64,000 nt of DNA, taken from the NCBI RefSeq assembly GCF_002742335.1, contig NZ_MDGR01000007.1:2856501-2920500 (forward strand), given 5' to 3'. The position numbers and the translations under genes were made by a program. The notes beneath the pieces are model-generated. The model saw nothing but the letters and a program-made list of their open reading frames with translations. It searched no databases and had not been told where the DNA came from. The DNA is from Reichenbachiella sp. 5M10 (GTDB lineage Bacteria > Bacteroidota > Bacteroidia > Cytophagales > Cyclobacteriaceae). Shown piece after piece: positions 53,627 to 62,677 of this stretch (its first letter is position 1; each line of letters begins with the position of its first letter).

Positions 53627-54649
53627 CTATTCGAAGACAATGTCTAGCTTTTCCATCACGGCTGACGAGTCGGATTTCAAGTAGCCCATGACAGAGCCAT
53701 CTCCATTGATTTCGATCAGTCCGTAGTTGAGTGCATAGACGATATCCCCCTGTCTGTGCCGGTTGGGTTCCTGACGCTCGTCACTCCAGCCATGCGTCAG
53801 CGAGCTAGAGGTGATGTCGTAGACCTTGCGTCCGTTGTAGTCCAGTTTGGACATCTCTCCGATGTGTCGGTCACCGGTGAGGAATATCGGCTTCTTCACC
53901 TCATACTTCACGAGCATTTCGAGCATCTTGGTTCTGTCCTGAGGAAAATTGGCCCACTTCTCGAAGATGTGCTCCTCGGGCAAGAACTGTATCCCAGAGG
54001 CAAACAAATGCACATCTGCAGTGGACTGAGCCAGTTCGTTTTCGAGCCACGCCCACTGTGCCTCACCGAGGATAGTTCCTTCGGGGTTGGGCACGATGGT
54101 GTCGTTGACCAAGGGCGTCTCGTCTCTGAAGTAGCGCGTATCCAACAGCAGCACTTTTACCTGCATAGCCGAATCCCCTAGCGTATACGTCCCATAGACG
54201 CCTTCACGGGTTCTGCGTACGTCATCGACCGGCACATCCAAAAAGTCGAGCAATTCCTGCTGACTCCCCACTTTGGCTTCATACTCCTTGCCTGCATTGT
54301 TTTTGCCAAAATCATGGTCGTCCCAGGTCCCGATCACGGTCGTGGCAGCCCTCAGCGCCTGATAGCCAGGGTGCATCTTTTGTTTTTGGTACTTGGCGCG
54401 CATGGTGTCCATGTTGTCAGTATCGCCATAGATATTGTCACCGAGCCATATCCAGACATCGGGAGACTCTGCTAGGATATCATCCCATAAAGGCTGAGGT
54501 TTGTTTTGGTTGCTGCACGAGCCAAACGCGATTTTTATGCTTGTTTTAGGAGTGGCTTCTTCAGCCGAAACCTCCTGAGACTCGTGAGACGTAGGTCCCG
54601 TACAGGCCGCCATGATTCCCAAGAGAATCATCGATAGGTACTTTTTCAT
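53627..54649 (-). CDS. PhoD-like alkaline phosphatase lipoprotein
   Basis: ATG 54649 gives a lipobox (LGIMAACTG). About 340 residues. PhoD motifs run in order: IAFGSCSNQN, WIWLGDNIYGDT, GTWDDHDFGKNNAG, VLLLDTRYFRDE and IFLTGDRHIGEMS. It should be a Ca/Fe-dependent phosphodiesterase/monoesterase outside the cytoplasm. It is the sixth extracytoplasmic phosphoesterase in the window, counting the phosphonate block, though about 35 kb away from it. Confidence 0.92.
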   Translation of the reverse strand: MKKYLSMILLGIMAACTGPTSHESQEVSAEEATPKTSIKIAFGSCSNQNKPQPLWDDILAESPDVWIWLGDNIYGDTDNMDTMRAKYQKQKMHPGYQALRAATTVIGTWDDHDFGKNNAGKEYEAKVGSQQELLDFLDVPVDDVRRTREGVYGTYTLGDSAMQVKVLLLDTRYFRDETPLVNDTIVPNPEGTILGEAQWAWLENELAQSTADVHLFASGIQFLPEEHIFEKWANFPQDRTKMLEMLVKYEVKKPIFLTGDRHIGEMSKLDYNGRKVYDITSSSLTHGWSDERQEPNRHRQGDIVYALNYGLIEINGDGSVMGYLKSDSSAVMEKLDIVFE

Positions 54650-54907
54650 GTGTTGAGTTTTGTGTCTCACAATGATACCATTCGAATAAAAAGTATATGT
54701 AAAGAAACCATGAAGCCTATGTTGATATAGGTGTCAAAACGTTAAAATATGAATCATAAAAAGCCTGCATTCGGTGCTAACAATGAGCAAGAGGGATGAG
54801 CAACAAAGACCTAATGCAAGAAACCGTAAAGCCCTGACGCTACTGCCTCATTCGGACGCCCGCATTGATTTCAGAAAGGGCGTAGCGCATCTTGATTGCC
54901 AAATCAC

Positions 54908-54915
54908 TAGTTTTG
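54908..54915 (+). promoter_or_regulatory. Bacteroidota -7 element of the zinc-ribbon SDR gene
   Basis: TAGTTTTG followed by C matches TAnnTTTG exactly and lies 20 bp upstream of the ATG. TTG at 54892 is a possible but short-spaced -33 element. Confidence 0.5.
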
Positions 54916-54934
54916 CGGGCTAAAGAGACACACC

Positions 54935-56521
54935 ATGGCCAAAGCGCAAAGTGAGACGGGGAACACACCTCCCAATGAAGACGGAGCTACTCCTAAATTA
55001 AGTCCTGAACAGATCGATCAGTGCATCGCTGCTTTGGAATCACTCAACAGCGACACCAGCCAGATCTTTGACATCCCCAAAGACAAACGCCTCTCTCTGC
55101 TCAAAGCCGCTGGCCTACTCTCCCGCCCCAGCAAAGAAGAACTCGCTCAACGCAAGAAGGAAGCGAAGAAACGCATCAAAAAGAAAATCGCTGCGCAGGA
55201 CAAACAGTCTCGCAATGCCACAGGCATACGCTCGGCACGTGAAGCATCCGTCTTCGTCGCACCGACCATGATCGCACTCACAGGGGCCGAAGCAGAAAAA
55301 GAAGTCCTCCTCGCTTCTCCTCGCCAGTGCTACGTCTGCAAGGAAGAGTACCACCGACTGCACCACTTCTACGACACGATGTGCAAGAGCTGTGGAGATT
55401 TCAACTATGCCAAGCGTTTTCAGACGGCGGACATGACTGGGCAGGTCGCACTCGTGACTGGTTCACGCCTCAAAATCGGCTACCACATCACACTGCTCAT
55501 GCTCAGAGCAGGTGCTACGGTGATCGCCACGACGAGATTTCCCGTCGACTCGGCACTCCGCTATGCCAAAGAACCCGACTTTGAGCAGTGGGGACACCGC
55601 CTCAAAATACACGGCCTAGACCTGCGCCACATCCCTAGTGTGGAGATCTTCTGCAACTTCATCGAGCAACAGTACGACCGCCTGGATGTCCTCATCAACA
55701 ATGCCGCTCAGACGGTGAGACGTCCCTCGGGCTTCTACAAACACCTCATGCCCAACGAAGGCCGCAGCACCACTGAGCTCCCTCCATTTGCTCAGGAGCT
55801 GCTGCGTGATCACGATGCGTGCCTCGACGAACTGCGCCAGCTGAGTGCAGGCTTTGCCGAAGGGCAAGGCAAAAACCTACCCGTCACTTGGCACGGCAAA
55901 CAACTCGGGATCGGACTCAGTGCCTCGGCACAACTGTCACAGATCCCCTACAGCATCGACAATTCACTGACTGCCGAAGAGGTATTCCCTGACGGAAAAC
56001 TGGACGCAGACCTCCAGCAAGTCGATCTGCGCAAAACCAACAGCTGGCGACTCAAACTCGGCGAAATCCACACCAACGAAATGCTAGAAGTACAGCTGGT
56101 CAACTCCGTCGCGCCTTTCGTGCTCTGCAACCGCCTCGTCAACCTGATGAAAAAAGACGACACAGGCATGAAGCACATCATCAACGTCTCGGCGATGGAG
56201 GGTAAGTTTCACCAGTTTCACAAAGAGGACCGTCACCCCCATACCAACATGGCCAAGGCTGCCCTCAACATGATGACGCTGACTTGCGCCTCGGACTTTG
56301 CCAAGTACGGCATCTATACCAACGCCGTGGATACAGGCTGGGTGACCGACGAGGACCCCGCCGAACTGGCACGCAAGAAAGAAGAGGAGCACGACTTCCA
56401 GCCGCCACTCGATATCGTGGACGGTGCTGCGCGGGTACTCGATCCGCTATTCGATGGGATCAACACTGGCAAACACTGGTGCGGCAAGTTTCTCAAGGAC
56501 TACAAACCGACCTCTTGGTAA
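54935..56521 (+). CDS. Zinc-ribbon / short-chain dehydrogenase fusion with divergent active site
   Basis: A 528-residue protein. Residues about 60-95 are a Lys/Arg-rich helix. C132, C135, C150 and C153 form a CxxC...CxxC zinc ribbon ([21 protein letters not shown]). From about 168 an SDR domain follows: [15 protein letters not shown] (cofactor loop), [10 protein letters not shown] (NNAA) and INVSAMEG (catalytic Ser419). K441 of the usual YxxxK is present in NMAKAAL, but the position four residues before it is Thr437, not Tyr. An insertion of about 110 residues (270-380) lies between NNAA and Ser. Normal SDR reduction is therefore doubtful. It is a single gene with its own promoter. Confidence 0.8.
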   Translation: MAKAQSETGNTPPNEDGATPKLSPEQIDQCIAALESLNSDTSQIFDIPKDKRLSLLKAAGLLSRPSKEELAQRKKEAKKRIKKKIAAQDKQSRNATGIRSAREASVFVAPTMIALTGAEAEKEVLLASPRQCYVCKEEYHRLHHFYDTMCKSCGDFNYAKRFQTADMTGQVALVTGSRLKIGYHITLLMLRAGATVIATTRFPVDSALRYAKEPDFEQWGHRLKIHGLDLRHIPSVEIFCNFIEQQYDRLDVLINNAAQTVRRPSGFYKHLMPNEGRSTTELPPFAQELLRDHDACLDELRQLSAGFAEGQGKNLPVTWHGKQLGIGLSASAQLSQIPYSIDNSLTAEEVFPDGKLDADLQQVDLRKTNSWRLKLGEIHTNEMLEVQLVNSVAPFVLCNRLVNLMKKDDTGMKHIINVSAMEGKFHQFHKEDRHPHTNMAKAALNMMTLTCASDFAKYGIYTNAVDTGWVTDEDPAELARKKEEEHDFQPPLDIVDGAARVLDPLFDGINTGKHWCGKFLKDYKPTSW

Positions 56522-56626
56522 AGAAACCCCTACAGAAAAGCGTATCGCTCCAAAACAAAGACACATACACCCAAAGAAAAACCAAGCCAATACAACAACA
56601 AAATCATACCATCAATCCCCTAACTC

Positions 56627-57589
56627 GTGCTCCCAATCACCTACACACTCACCCAATCGACACAATGGATCGAAACACTCCATCGCCAGTTGCCCTCTAC
56701 CTTGGCCGACAATACCCTTACACTGCTCCCTGAGGTAGGCAGTGGTACAATCAGGGTATTTGAGATCCAGCCAGGCCTCTATGTCACCTACATCGATGTG
56801 CAGCTCAACCAACCCGTCCAGCTCCATCGCGTCCCTGCCTCATCCAACGATCACTTCATCGTCAATTTTCATATCTCACAAACCACCATCCTCAAAGAAA
56901 CCGAACACAACTCCTACCAACTCGGACTGAGCAACCAGAGTGTTTTGCTCTCTTCCGCCATGACACAGGCCAAACTGAGCCTCCCTACGCACCAGCCCAT
57001 CCATGTATTCAACATTACGTTTTCGAAAGCGTGGTTTGAGACCAACCTCCAAGAAAACAACAGTACGCTGAGCCACCTGCTCTCCCAAGAGGTCGGGATC
57101 TACCTCTTCGAAAACCTCGACTATACCCTGAGTCAGACCATCGCAGGCTTCCGCGCCCAGCCAGAGCAATTCAGCAAGATCAATTTGTTTGCCCGCGTAC
57201 TACAGATCCTCTCTCACTTCTTTGACAAAGTCGAAAACCGAGCCCATACACAGTCCAAATCCATAGCCCCCACAGACCTCAAAGCACTGATGGCCGTACG
57301 ACACGCGCTAGAACAAAACTGGGACACGCCACAGTCCAACGAGACCCTGGCCTCCTCGGCAGGAATGAGTCTCTCCAAATTCAAAGGGCTATTCAAACAA
57401 GTCTTTGGCATCACACCCTACCAATACCACCTCCAGTACAAACTCGACAAAGCCAAAGAAATGCTCCTCCAACAACAACACAGCATCTCCGAAGTGGGGT
57501 ACCTCATCGGCTACAGCAACCTGAGCCAGTTTTCGAAGGCCTTCAAAAAATACCACGGCCAGTTGCCACGGGAGATCCTCGGTGCCTAA
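56627..57589 (+). CDS. AraC-family transcriptional regulator
   Basis: A 320-residue protein. The N-terminal half (about 40-170) is a cupin-like sensing domain without a recognised ligand. The C-terminal AraC domain covers about 215-318 (NETLASSAGMSLSKFKGLFKQVFGITPYQYHLQYKLDKAKEML and SISEVGYLIGYSNLSQFSKAFKKYHGQLP). It resembles the YesN/Cupin_6 type. It lies between the SDR and the barrel gene and could control either. The target is unknown. Confidence 0.9.
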   Translation: MLPITYTLTQSTQWIETLHRQLPSTLADNTLTLLPEVGSGTIRVFEIQPGLYVTYIDVQLNQPVQLHRVPASSNDHFIVNFHISQTTILKETEHNSYQLGLSNQSVLLSSAMTQAKLSLPTHQPIHVFNITFSKAWFETNLQENNSTLSHLLSQEVGIYLFENLDYTLSQTIAGFRAQPEQFSKINLFARVLQILSHFFDKVENRAHTQSKSIAPTDLKALMAVRHALEQNWDTPQSNETLASSAGMSLSKFKGLFKQVFGITPYQYHLQYKLDKAKEMLLQQQHSISEVGYLIGYSNLSQFSKAFKKYHGQLPREILGA

Positions 57590-57708
57590 ACCCACCCCAT
57601 CGCTGCGGTCATCGCATGATTGACCGATTGGGGCAGGGCTCTGGCTTTTGGGGATAGTATGATGCGACGGAGGGTGGTTTATTTGTGCACACAATCAAAA
57701 ACCAAAAC

Positions 57709-58491
57709 ATGCAAGCAACAATCAAAAACCTCCTGACACCTACGTCATTGTTCCTCACTTTTGTACTCACACTGGCCATACCGCTGGTGAGCGTAGCACA
57801 ACAAGGCTTTTATTTCGGGACGGGCTTCAACACCTACATGACCCACGAAGAAGTCCGAAGCAGTGACGGGCAGTATGACTTTTCGCACAGCACCCAATCC
57901 AAAAACGACGGTTTCCTCTCACAATCCCTCGGAGACTATGGAGTCGGCCTCTCCTTGGGCTTTCGAAAAAACATCAACGCTCCCAGTGGAAAAAACATCC
58001 TCACACTGGATGCCCAATACTACTACAACTACCAAAACGTCACCCTAGACAATGATTTTGATGCCTTCCGCATCAAGACCACAGCCCACTACAACCACGG
58101 CTATCGCCTCGCTCTGGGACACCACTTTGGGATGATCCACCCCTACCTCATCATCCAGGGCATCTACCAAAACATCTCCCCCTACAACAGCAGCATCGAC
58201 AATGACGGCATCATCTACGACGTGGATGACGATGGTACCATCCTCGACACCACCCTCAAAACCAAAGGAGACAGTTTTAGCACCGAGGTGTTCAGCTTCA
58301 TCGGTGGATTCGGGATCGAAGTACCCGTACACCCCAAGTGGACAGTCAATGTCGAATACATCCCCATGAAACACGTCGAGTACGGCCTCCGCTCGGTCAG
58401 CAACCCCGACAACTACTTCGCCAACGGCCTAGTCATCAACCAACTCCATGTAGGGTTTAGGTACTTCCTATACGACCCTTTCGGGAAATAA
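57709..58491 (+). CDS. Outer-membrane beta-barrel protein
   Basis: ATG 57709 (MQATIKNLLTPTSLF...IPLVSVAQQ) gives a signal peptide; an upstream GTG is also in frame. About 260 residues with alternating hydrophobic strands (GFYFGTGFNTYM, GVGLSLGFRKNI, LTLDAQYYYNYQNVTL, HGYRLALGHHFGM, WTVNVEYIPM) and a final aromatic strand (LHVGFRYFLYDPFGK). It is likely a small outer-membrane porin-like barrel. A loop with DNDGIIYDVDDDG resembles a calcium-binding site. Confidence 0.78.
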   Translation: MQATIKNLLTPTSLFLTFVLTLAIPLVSVAQQGFYFGTGFNTYMTHEEVRSSDGQYDFSHSTQSKNDGFLSQSLGDYGVGLSLGFRKNINAPSGKNILTLDAQYYYNYQNVTLDNDFDAFRIKTTAHYNHGYRLALGHHFGMIHPYLIIQGIYQNISPYNSSIDNDGIIYDVDDDGTILDTTLKTKGDSFSTEVFSFIGGFGIEVPVHPKWTVNVEYIPMKHVEYGLRSVSNPDNYFANGLVINQLHVGFRYFLYDPFGK

Positions 58492-58537
58492 CCCCCCACC
58501 CGCGGACCTGCCCCGCAGTTCGGTCGGTGGGTATTTT
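58492..58537 (+). terminator. Terminator downstream of the barrel gene
   Basis: CCCACC...GACC pairs with GGTC...GGTGGG with an interior bulge, followed by TATTTTGG. Moderate strength. Confidence 0.45.
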
Positions 58538-58556
58538 GGCAATGGCAGGCTCGAGT

Positions 58557-58663
58557 CAAGTCTCATAGTGCGCCCAAAAAGACTATAGGCATGACAGGAA
58601 GGAAACACCAACAACGAGCGGACACTCTCCTCTATTGTAGGTCTTAGCGGAGATCAAGAGCGG
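58557..58663. repeat. Intergenic repeat copy A
   Basis: This stretch (starting AGTCTCATAGTGCG, with ACACCAACAACGAGCG and GGTCTTAGCGGAGATCAAGAG) matches 59222-59313 at most positions in the same orientation. The pair is diverged, with small indels. Neither copy is coding. Confidence 0.7.
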
Positions 58664-58759
58664 AGGGATTCCCAAAAGTAAACCTGATGCGATGCGCCGC
58701 TGCTTTAGCATCTTTTTCAATCTCAAAAATGTACGTTTAGACGGATCTGAGGGCGGTTT

Positions 58760-58890
58760 TTCAAACCACGTGTGATCGGAGCTTCAAACACACGTCTTTG
58801 GAGGCTCAACCACGTGTGGTTGGCGTGTCAATCACACGTGGTTGGCGCGTCAAACACACGTGGTTCAAACCGCAAACACAGGTGGTCTAA
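58760..58890. repeat. Tandem CACGTG-containing repeat array
   Basis: About six imperfect units of 22-24 bp, with a core like TCAAACACACGTGGTTGGCG, lie head to tail; several carry the palindrome CACGTG or a near relative. Spacing is irregular and there are no equal spacers, so it is not a CRISPR. The region 58492-59350 otherwise has no gene I can support. Confidence 0.75.
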
Positions 58891-59221
58891 AACGGGCTCT
58901 TTTTAGTAGGTCATATTTGAGCTGAAAATGCAAGAATTTGGACAAGGCAACAGGCTAATATTCGGTTGATTATTTGGTGATTGAGAAAGAGAATATGGCG
59001 GTATCGGTATGTCATTCATCTACCGTACGGGCAGGGATATTGAGCGAGCTCCCCTACTCTTAGAAAGTTGCAACCTGCGGCTTGACCGTACTACAATTAG
59101 CTATTAAATGTGGAGGGTAGATGACCATTAGATTTAGATCATCAACCGAATGAATCATACAACCCAACAGAGTTCACTTTACACTACCGTCCAATTCAGG
59201 TTATTTAGGATCACTGCAAAC

Positions 59222-59313
59222 CAGTCTCACAGTGCACGACAGGGAGAGAATACCAATAATGAGCGAACGCCCTTCTTTATTTTAGGCCTTAGCGGAGGTT
59301 AAGAGTAGAAGGT
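59222..59313. repeat. Intergenic repeat copy B
   Basis: Second copy of the repeat at 58557-58663 (AGTCTCACAGTGCACGAC; ATACCAATAATGAGCG; GGCCTTAGCGGAGGTTAAGAG), 559 bp after it. It ends about 38 bp before the Excalibur gene. Confidence 0.7.
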
Positions 59314-59350
59314 GATTTCTTTCGAAACTAATCATTTGTAACATTCGTTT

Positions 59351-59683
59351 TTAAGAACATTTGCAGCCTTCACCCACAATCCATTGACAACAAGAATCTG
59401 CTTGACAGGGACTTTTATTTTTATTGGAACAACCACAATTTGAAGTACTTGCACAAGTTTTGACGCTATTACCAGGTTCTTCACATGCAATACCATCATT
59501 ATCAGCATCTAAATCATTTCTACACTCTGGATCCGCATTAAACGCCGCTTGCGCTGCTGACTGAGAAGTGTAATTAGCACAGTTCGTGTCTCTACATGGA
59601 GTTGAAAAATCGTCAACAGAGGCAGTTTCACAAGAAAAAAGGACTACTAAAAGCACTACTATCCCAACAGTTTCTTTTATCAT
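59351..59683 (-). CDS. Excalibur-domain lipoprotein with Cys-rich tail
   Basis: A 110-residue protein with a leader ending in a lipobox (VVLFSCE). Residues about 34-70 are an Excalibur calcium-binding domain (CANYTSQSAAQAAFNADPEC then DADNDGIACE, the DxDxDGxxC(E) signature). The last 35 residues are Cys-rich (CASTSNCGCSN, CQADSCCQW, CKCS), with nine cysteines in that tail. In Bacillus-type proteins Excalibur domains occur with nucleases or at the surface. Here it is a stand-alone lipoprotein. The Cys-rich end suggests a disulfide-stabilised or metal-binding module. Confidence 0.85.
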   Translation of the reverse strand: MIKETVGIVVLLVVLFSCETASVDDFSTPCRDTNCANYTSQSAAQAAFNADPECRNDLDADNDGIACEEPGNSVKTCASTSNCGCSNKNKSPCQADSCCQWIVGEGCKCS

Positions 59684-60195
59684 TAGAATATATATTTAGT
59701 TAAAAATAATTGAACTCAATGGCTTGATATAGAATATCATACCAATTTTATTTCCTCCTACTGTTGCCATATTCAAAGGTTAAATGAAATATTTGACACA
59801 AAATTGATGATAACAACCACACAAACCCCACCTCCCTAGTGGTCTTTATATCGTTTGTACCCGGACTGTGTCCGTTTTAGTTAATACGCTAATAATGTTA
59901 TTCTTCTCGATGGGCTACTGACACCTTTGGGTGCAGTAGAGTAGACTTTAATTGCTGCGTCGGTCTAGGTGTAGCAAAATAGTCCAAAGTCGGCAAAGTA
60001 TCAAAAGAAATTGGCAGTGGTCTATGGAGCACTGTCCCATGCTTTCGTAGCACCGGTGACGAAAGCTCAACAGAGGAAAAGCACATCCTACACAAAGTCT
60101 GCGCAGACATAAGCCCTCTCGGGTTTGGAGTCAGCATCCAGATGGGGCTTTGGAAGCCATGTGCAGGACTTCGTCAAAAGCACTTGATGTTGTCG
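59684..60195. other. Intergenic region without supported gene
   Basis: 512 bp between the Excalibur lipoprotein (leftward) and the end of the next barrel gene (leftward). A minus-strand frame at 59898-60137 has no recognisable motif and no good context. I see no tRNA and no convincing terminator. Confidence 0.6.
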
Positions 60196-60915
60196 CTACT
60201 GGGCTGCTTGCTTATTGGCTTTCTTCTCCGCTTTGCTCACACCGATGGGGATCGTCGCATAGATATTCCACGAACGATTGTAGTTGTCATCTGCTGCTTT
60301 GCTCACGTCCACCAAGCCAAAATAATAGTTCACCCCTAGACTCATCCCTTTGTCGGGACGCAGGGAATACCCCAAGCCGACGGTCGCACCTGCGTCCAAC
60401 CGGGCATAGTCCCCTTTGACTTGGTAGCGGATCTTCCCCTCATAGTCCCCCGACTCGATCTCAAACACATCCTCTGCGGTACGCAGCAGCCCTACCTGGG
60501 GTCCCGCATTGAAATACAAGCGGCTCTTCAGTTTGTAGCGTACCAGCAGCGGCAGCTGAATATAGGACAGCTCCCGGTTGACCTTGCCTTGGGCCAAGAT
60601 GATGTCCATGTCTGGATCCCCCGTCTCATAGGCTTCCAATCCCTTGCCCCCCATTTTGGAGATCATCAGACACGACGGTGCAAAGGACCACCCTTCCTTC
60701 ATTTTCACATCAAAATAGAATCCCAATTGAAATGCCCCCAGTCCGGCCTCTTGCTCCAAATCTGTCATCTGCGACATGCTCAAGCCAGTCGTCAACCCAA
60801 ATTCTAGTTTGTCCGAATTGAGCTTGTCCCCCAACAGCAATGAGATGAGGACCTGACCATAAGATACCGACTGCATCAGCAATACGCAATAAACCAACAA
60901 GACTAGCTTTTTCAT
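60196..60915 (-). CDS. Outer-membrane beta-barrel protein (PorT-like)
   Basis: A 239-residue protein with a signal peptide (MKKLVLLVYCVLLMQSVSYGQ). Strands of an eight-stranded barrel are visible (LEFGLTTGLSMSQM, LGAFQLGFYFDVKMKEGWSFAPSCLMI, YIQLPLLVRYKLKSRLYFNAGPQVGLL, LDAGATVGLGYSLRPDKGMSLGVNYYFGLVDVS). The set 'IQLPLLVRYK....YFNAGPQ' is typical of Bacteroidota PorT/OMP_b-brl_2 proteins. The tail is short and basic (SKAEKKANKQAAQ). Single gene; function unknown. Confidence 0.88.
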   Translation of the reverse strand: MKKLVLLVYCVLLMQSVSYGQVLISLLLGDKLNSDKLEFGLTTGLSMSQMTDLEQEAGLGAFQLGFYFDVKMKEGWSFAPSCLMISKMGGKGLEAYETGDPDMDIILAQGKVNRELSYIQLPLLVRYKLKSRLYFNAGPQVGLLRTAEDVFEIESGDYEGKIRYQVKGDYARLDAGATVGLGYSLRPDKGMSLGVNYYFGLVDVSKAADDNYNRSWNIYATIPIGVSKAEKKANKQAAQ

Positions 60916-61033
60916 AGGAGGTAGGATTCGTTTTCATCCTAAAACTAGGCTTTTTCGACGCGAAATGCACACTTCGTCTTTTTTGTTTGATTGATTCTGC
61001 ATTTGCTTGCTTTACAATGCATTGAAAATAAGC

Positions 61034-61041
61034 TACCTTCG
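61034..61041 (+). promoter_or_regulatory. Likely -7 element of the QueD-TrhP-ferredoxin operon
   Basis: TACCTTCG followed by C differs from TAnnTTTG at one position, 32 bp upstream of the queD ATG. TTTG/TTG at 61002-61009 is a possible -33 element at about 24-28 bp. No preQ1 riboswitch structure is apparent in the leader. Confidence 0.45.
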
Positions 61042-61072
61042 CGGAATCATTTATTCAAAGTAAAACAGCAAC

Positions 61073-61429
61073 ATGGTCATCTTCAAGAAGTTCGCATTTG
61101 ATTCCGCCCATTTCTTGCCCAACGTCCCAGAGGGGCACAAGTGCAAGAACGTACATGGTCACACGTATCATTTGACCGTATTTCTCGAAGGGGATCTGGA
61201 TGAGGATTTTCAGTGGGTGATGGACTTCAAAGACCTCAAGGATGTGGTCAAGCCAGTCATCGACAGGTTGGATCACAACATGATCAACGACATCCCAGGA
61301 CTAGAAAATCCTACTGCCGAGCGCATCACCGTATGGATTTGGGATCAGATCAAGCCACACTTGCCGTTGTTGAGTAAATTGGAACTGAACGAAACACCGA
61401 CCAGTGGAGTGGTCTACGAAGGAAAATAA
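61073..61429 (+). CDS. queD: 6-carboxytetrahydropterin synthase
   Basis: A 118-residue protein of the PTPS/QueD family. Zinc ligands H13 (FDSAHFLP), H28 and H30 (VHGHTY) are present, with catalytic Cys24 in EGHKCKNVHGH, the HKC...HGH form of QueD rather than eukaryotic PTPS. LDHNMIND and PTAERITVWIWDQI complete the fold, and LNETPTSGVVYEG supplies the substrate-binding Glu. It makes 6-carboxy-tetrahydropterin, the queuosine precursor. The next gene starts 1 bp after its stop, so both are in one operon. Confidence 0.94.
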   Translation: MVIFKKFAFDSAHFLPNVPEGHKCKNVHGHTYHLTVFLEGDLDEDFQWVMDFKDLKDVVKPVIDRLDHNMINDIPGLENPTAERITVWIWDQIKPHLPLLSKLELNETPTSGVVYEGK

Positions 61430-61430
61430 C

Positions 61431-62672
61431 ATGAGTACACAGCAGCACGATATCGAAATCATGGCACCCGCTGGCTCTTACGAGTCACTGATGGCAGCCA
61501 TCAAAGGAGGCGCTAATTCTATCTACTTTGGCGTAGAGCAGCTCAACATGCGCGCACGCTCATCCAACAATTTCACACTCGAAGACCTCAAAAAAATCGC
61601 CAACATCTGTGACGAGAATGGGCTCAAGTCCTACATCACGATGAATACAGTGATGTATGATCACGACATGAACCTCATGCGATCGATCGTCGATGCAGCC
61701 AAAGAAAGCGGCATCTCAGCCATCATCGCAGCAGACCACTCGGTCATGAACTATGCCAAGAAAATAGGCTTCCCGATACATATCTCTACACAAGCCAACA
61801 TCTCCAACATCGAGACCGTCGAGTTTTACTCCGTCTATGCCGATGTGATGGTCATGGCCCGTGAGCTCAGCCTCATGCAGGTCGCAGACATCACCCGTGA
61901 GATCAAAAAAAGAGACATCCGTGGCCCCAAAGGCGAGCTCGTACGTATCGAAGTGTTCGCACATGGCGCACTATGTATGGCCGTATCAGGCAAGTGCTAC
62001 CTCAGTCTACACTCGGATTTCTCCTCGGCCAACAGAGGAGCCTGCGTACAAAACTGCCGCAGAGAGTACACCGTCAAAGATGACCGTGGCAATGAACTCA
62101 AAATCGACAATGAGTACATCATGAGTGCGGCGGACCTCTGCACGATCGACTTCATGGACAAGGTCGTCGAAGCAGGCGTCTCTGTATTCAAAATCGAAGG
62201 CAGAGGCCGTGCTGCAGACTACGTCTACACCACCACCAAATGCTACCGAGACGCAGGTGACGCCATCAATGCAGGCACCTACGGACCGGAGAAGTTTACC
62301 CAATGGAAGCTCGACTTGGAGAAAGTCTACAACCGAGGGTTCTGGGACGGCTACTACCTCGGTAGAAAAATGGGCGAATGGAGCGAAGTACACGGTTCCA
62401 AGGCAACCACTAAAAAAATATTGCTAGGCAAAGGCGTCAAGTACTTTAGCAAACTAGGTGTGGGGGAATTCCAGATGGAAACTCACACCCTCGAGAGTGG
62501 AGACGAGATCATGATCACAGGACCGACCACAGGCATCGTCACGACCAAGGTAGGCGAAATGAGGGTAGGCAACCAACCGGTCAATCAGGTCAAAAAAGGA
62601 GACAACTTCTCCATCGCCATCGAGGAGACCATTCGTGCCTCAGACAAGCTGTACAAAATCATACCAGCCTAA
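61431..62672 (+). CDS. trhP: U32 peptidase-like tRNA hydroxylase TrhP
   Basis: A 413-residue protein of the U32 family, formerly 'collagenase-like protease'. The opening IEIMAPAGSYESLMAAIKGGANSIYFGVEQLNMRA is the family N-terminus. CYLSLHSDFSSANRGACVQNCRREY carries the Cys cluster, with further Cys residues in GALCMAVSGKCY, which fits an iron-sulfur site. VFKIEGRGRAADYVY is also diagnostic. Relatives TrhP/RlhA introduce hydroxyl groups in tRNA (5-hydroxyuridine at wobble U34) or 23S rRNA. Lying 1 bp after queD and 5 bp before a ferredoxin gene, tRNA hydroxylation (TrhP) is preferred to RlhA. Confidence 0.85.
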   Translation: MSTQQHDIEIMAPAGSYESLMAAIKGGANSIYFGVEQLNMRARSSNNFTLEDLKKIANICDENGLKSYITMNTVMYDHDMNLMRSIVDAAKESGISAIIAADHSVMNYAKKIGFPIHISTQANISNIETVEFYSVYADVMVMARELSLMQVADITREIKKRDIRGPKGELVRIEVFAHGALCMAVSGKCYLSLHSDFSSANRGACVQNCRREYTVKDDRGNELKIDNEYIMSAADLCTIDFMDKVVEAGVSVFKIEGRGRAADYVYTTTKCYRDAGDAINAGTYGPEKFTQWKLDLEKVYNRGFWDGYYLGRKMGEWSEVHGSKATTKKILLGKGVKYFSKLGVGEFQMETHTLESGDEIMITGPTTGIVTTKVGEMRVGNQPVNQVKKGDNFSIAIEETIRASDKLYKIIPA

Positions 62673-62677
62673 GGCGC

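Noticed and set aside
58760-58890. Possible CRISPR array
   Set aside because: Units are imperfect, directly adjacent and contain no distinct unique spacers; no cas genes are present in the window.
59898-60137. 79-codon minus-strand frame
   Set aside because: No signal peptide, motif, ribosome-binding context or convincing neighbour; composition looks random (rich in Leu, Pro, Ser, Thr).
61000-61072. preQ1 riboswitch before queD
   Set aside because: I looked for a preQ1-I type pseudoknot with an A-rich tail and found no matching stem or loop; the leader is short and AT-rich.
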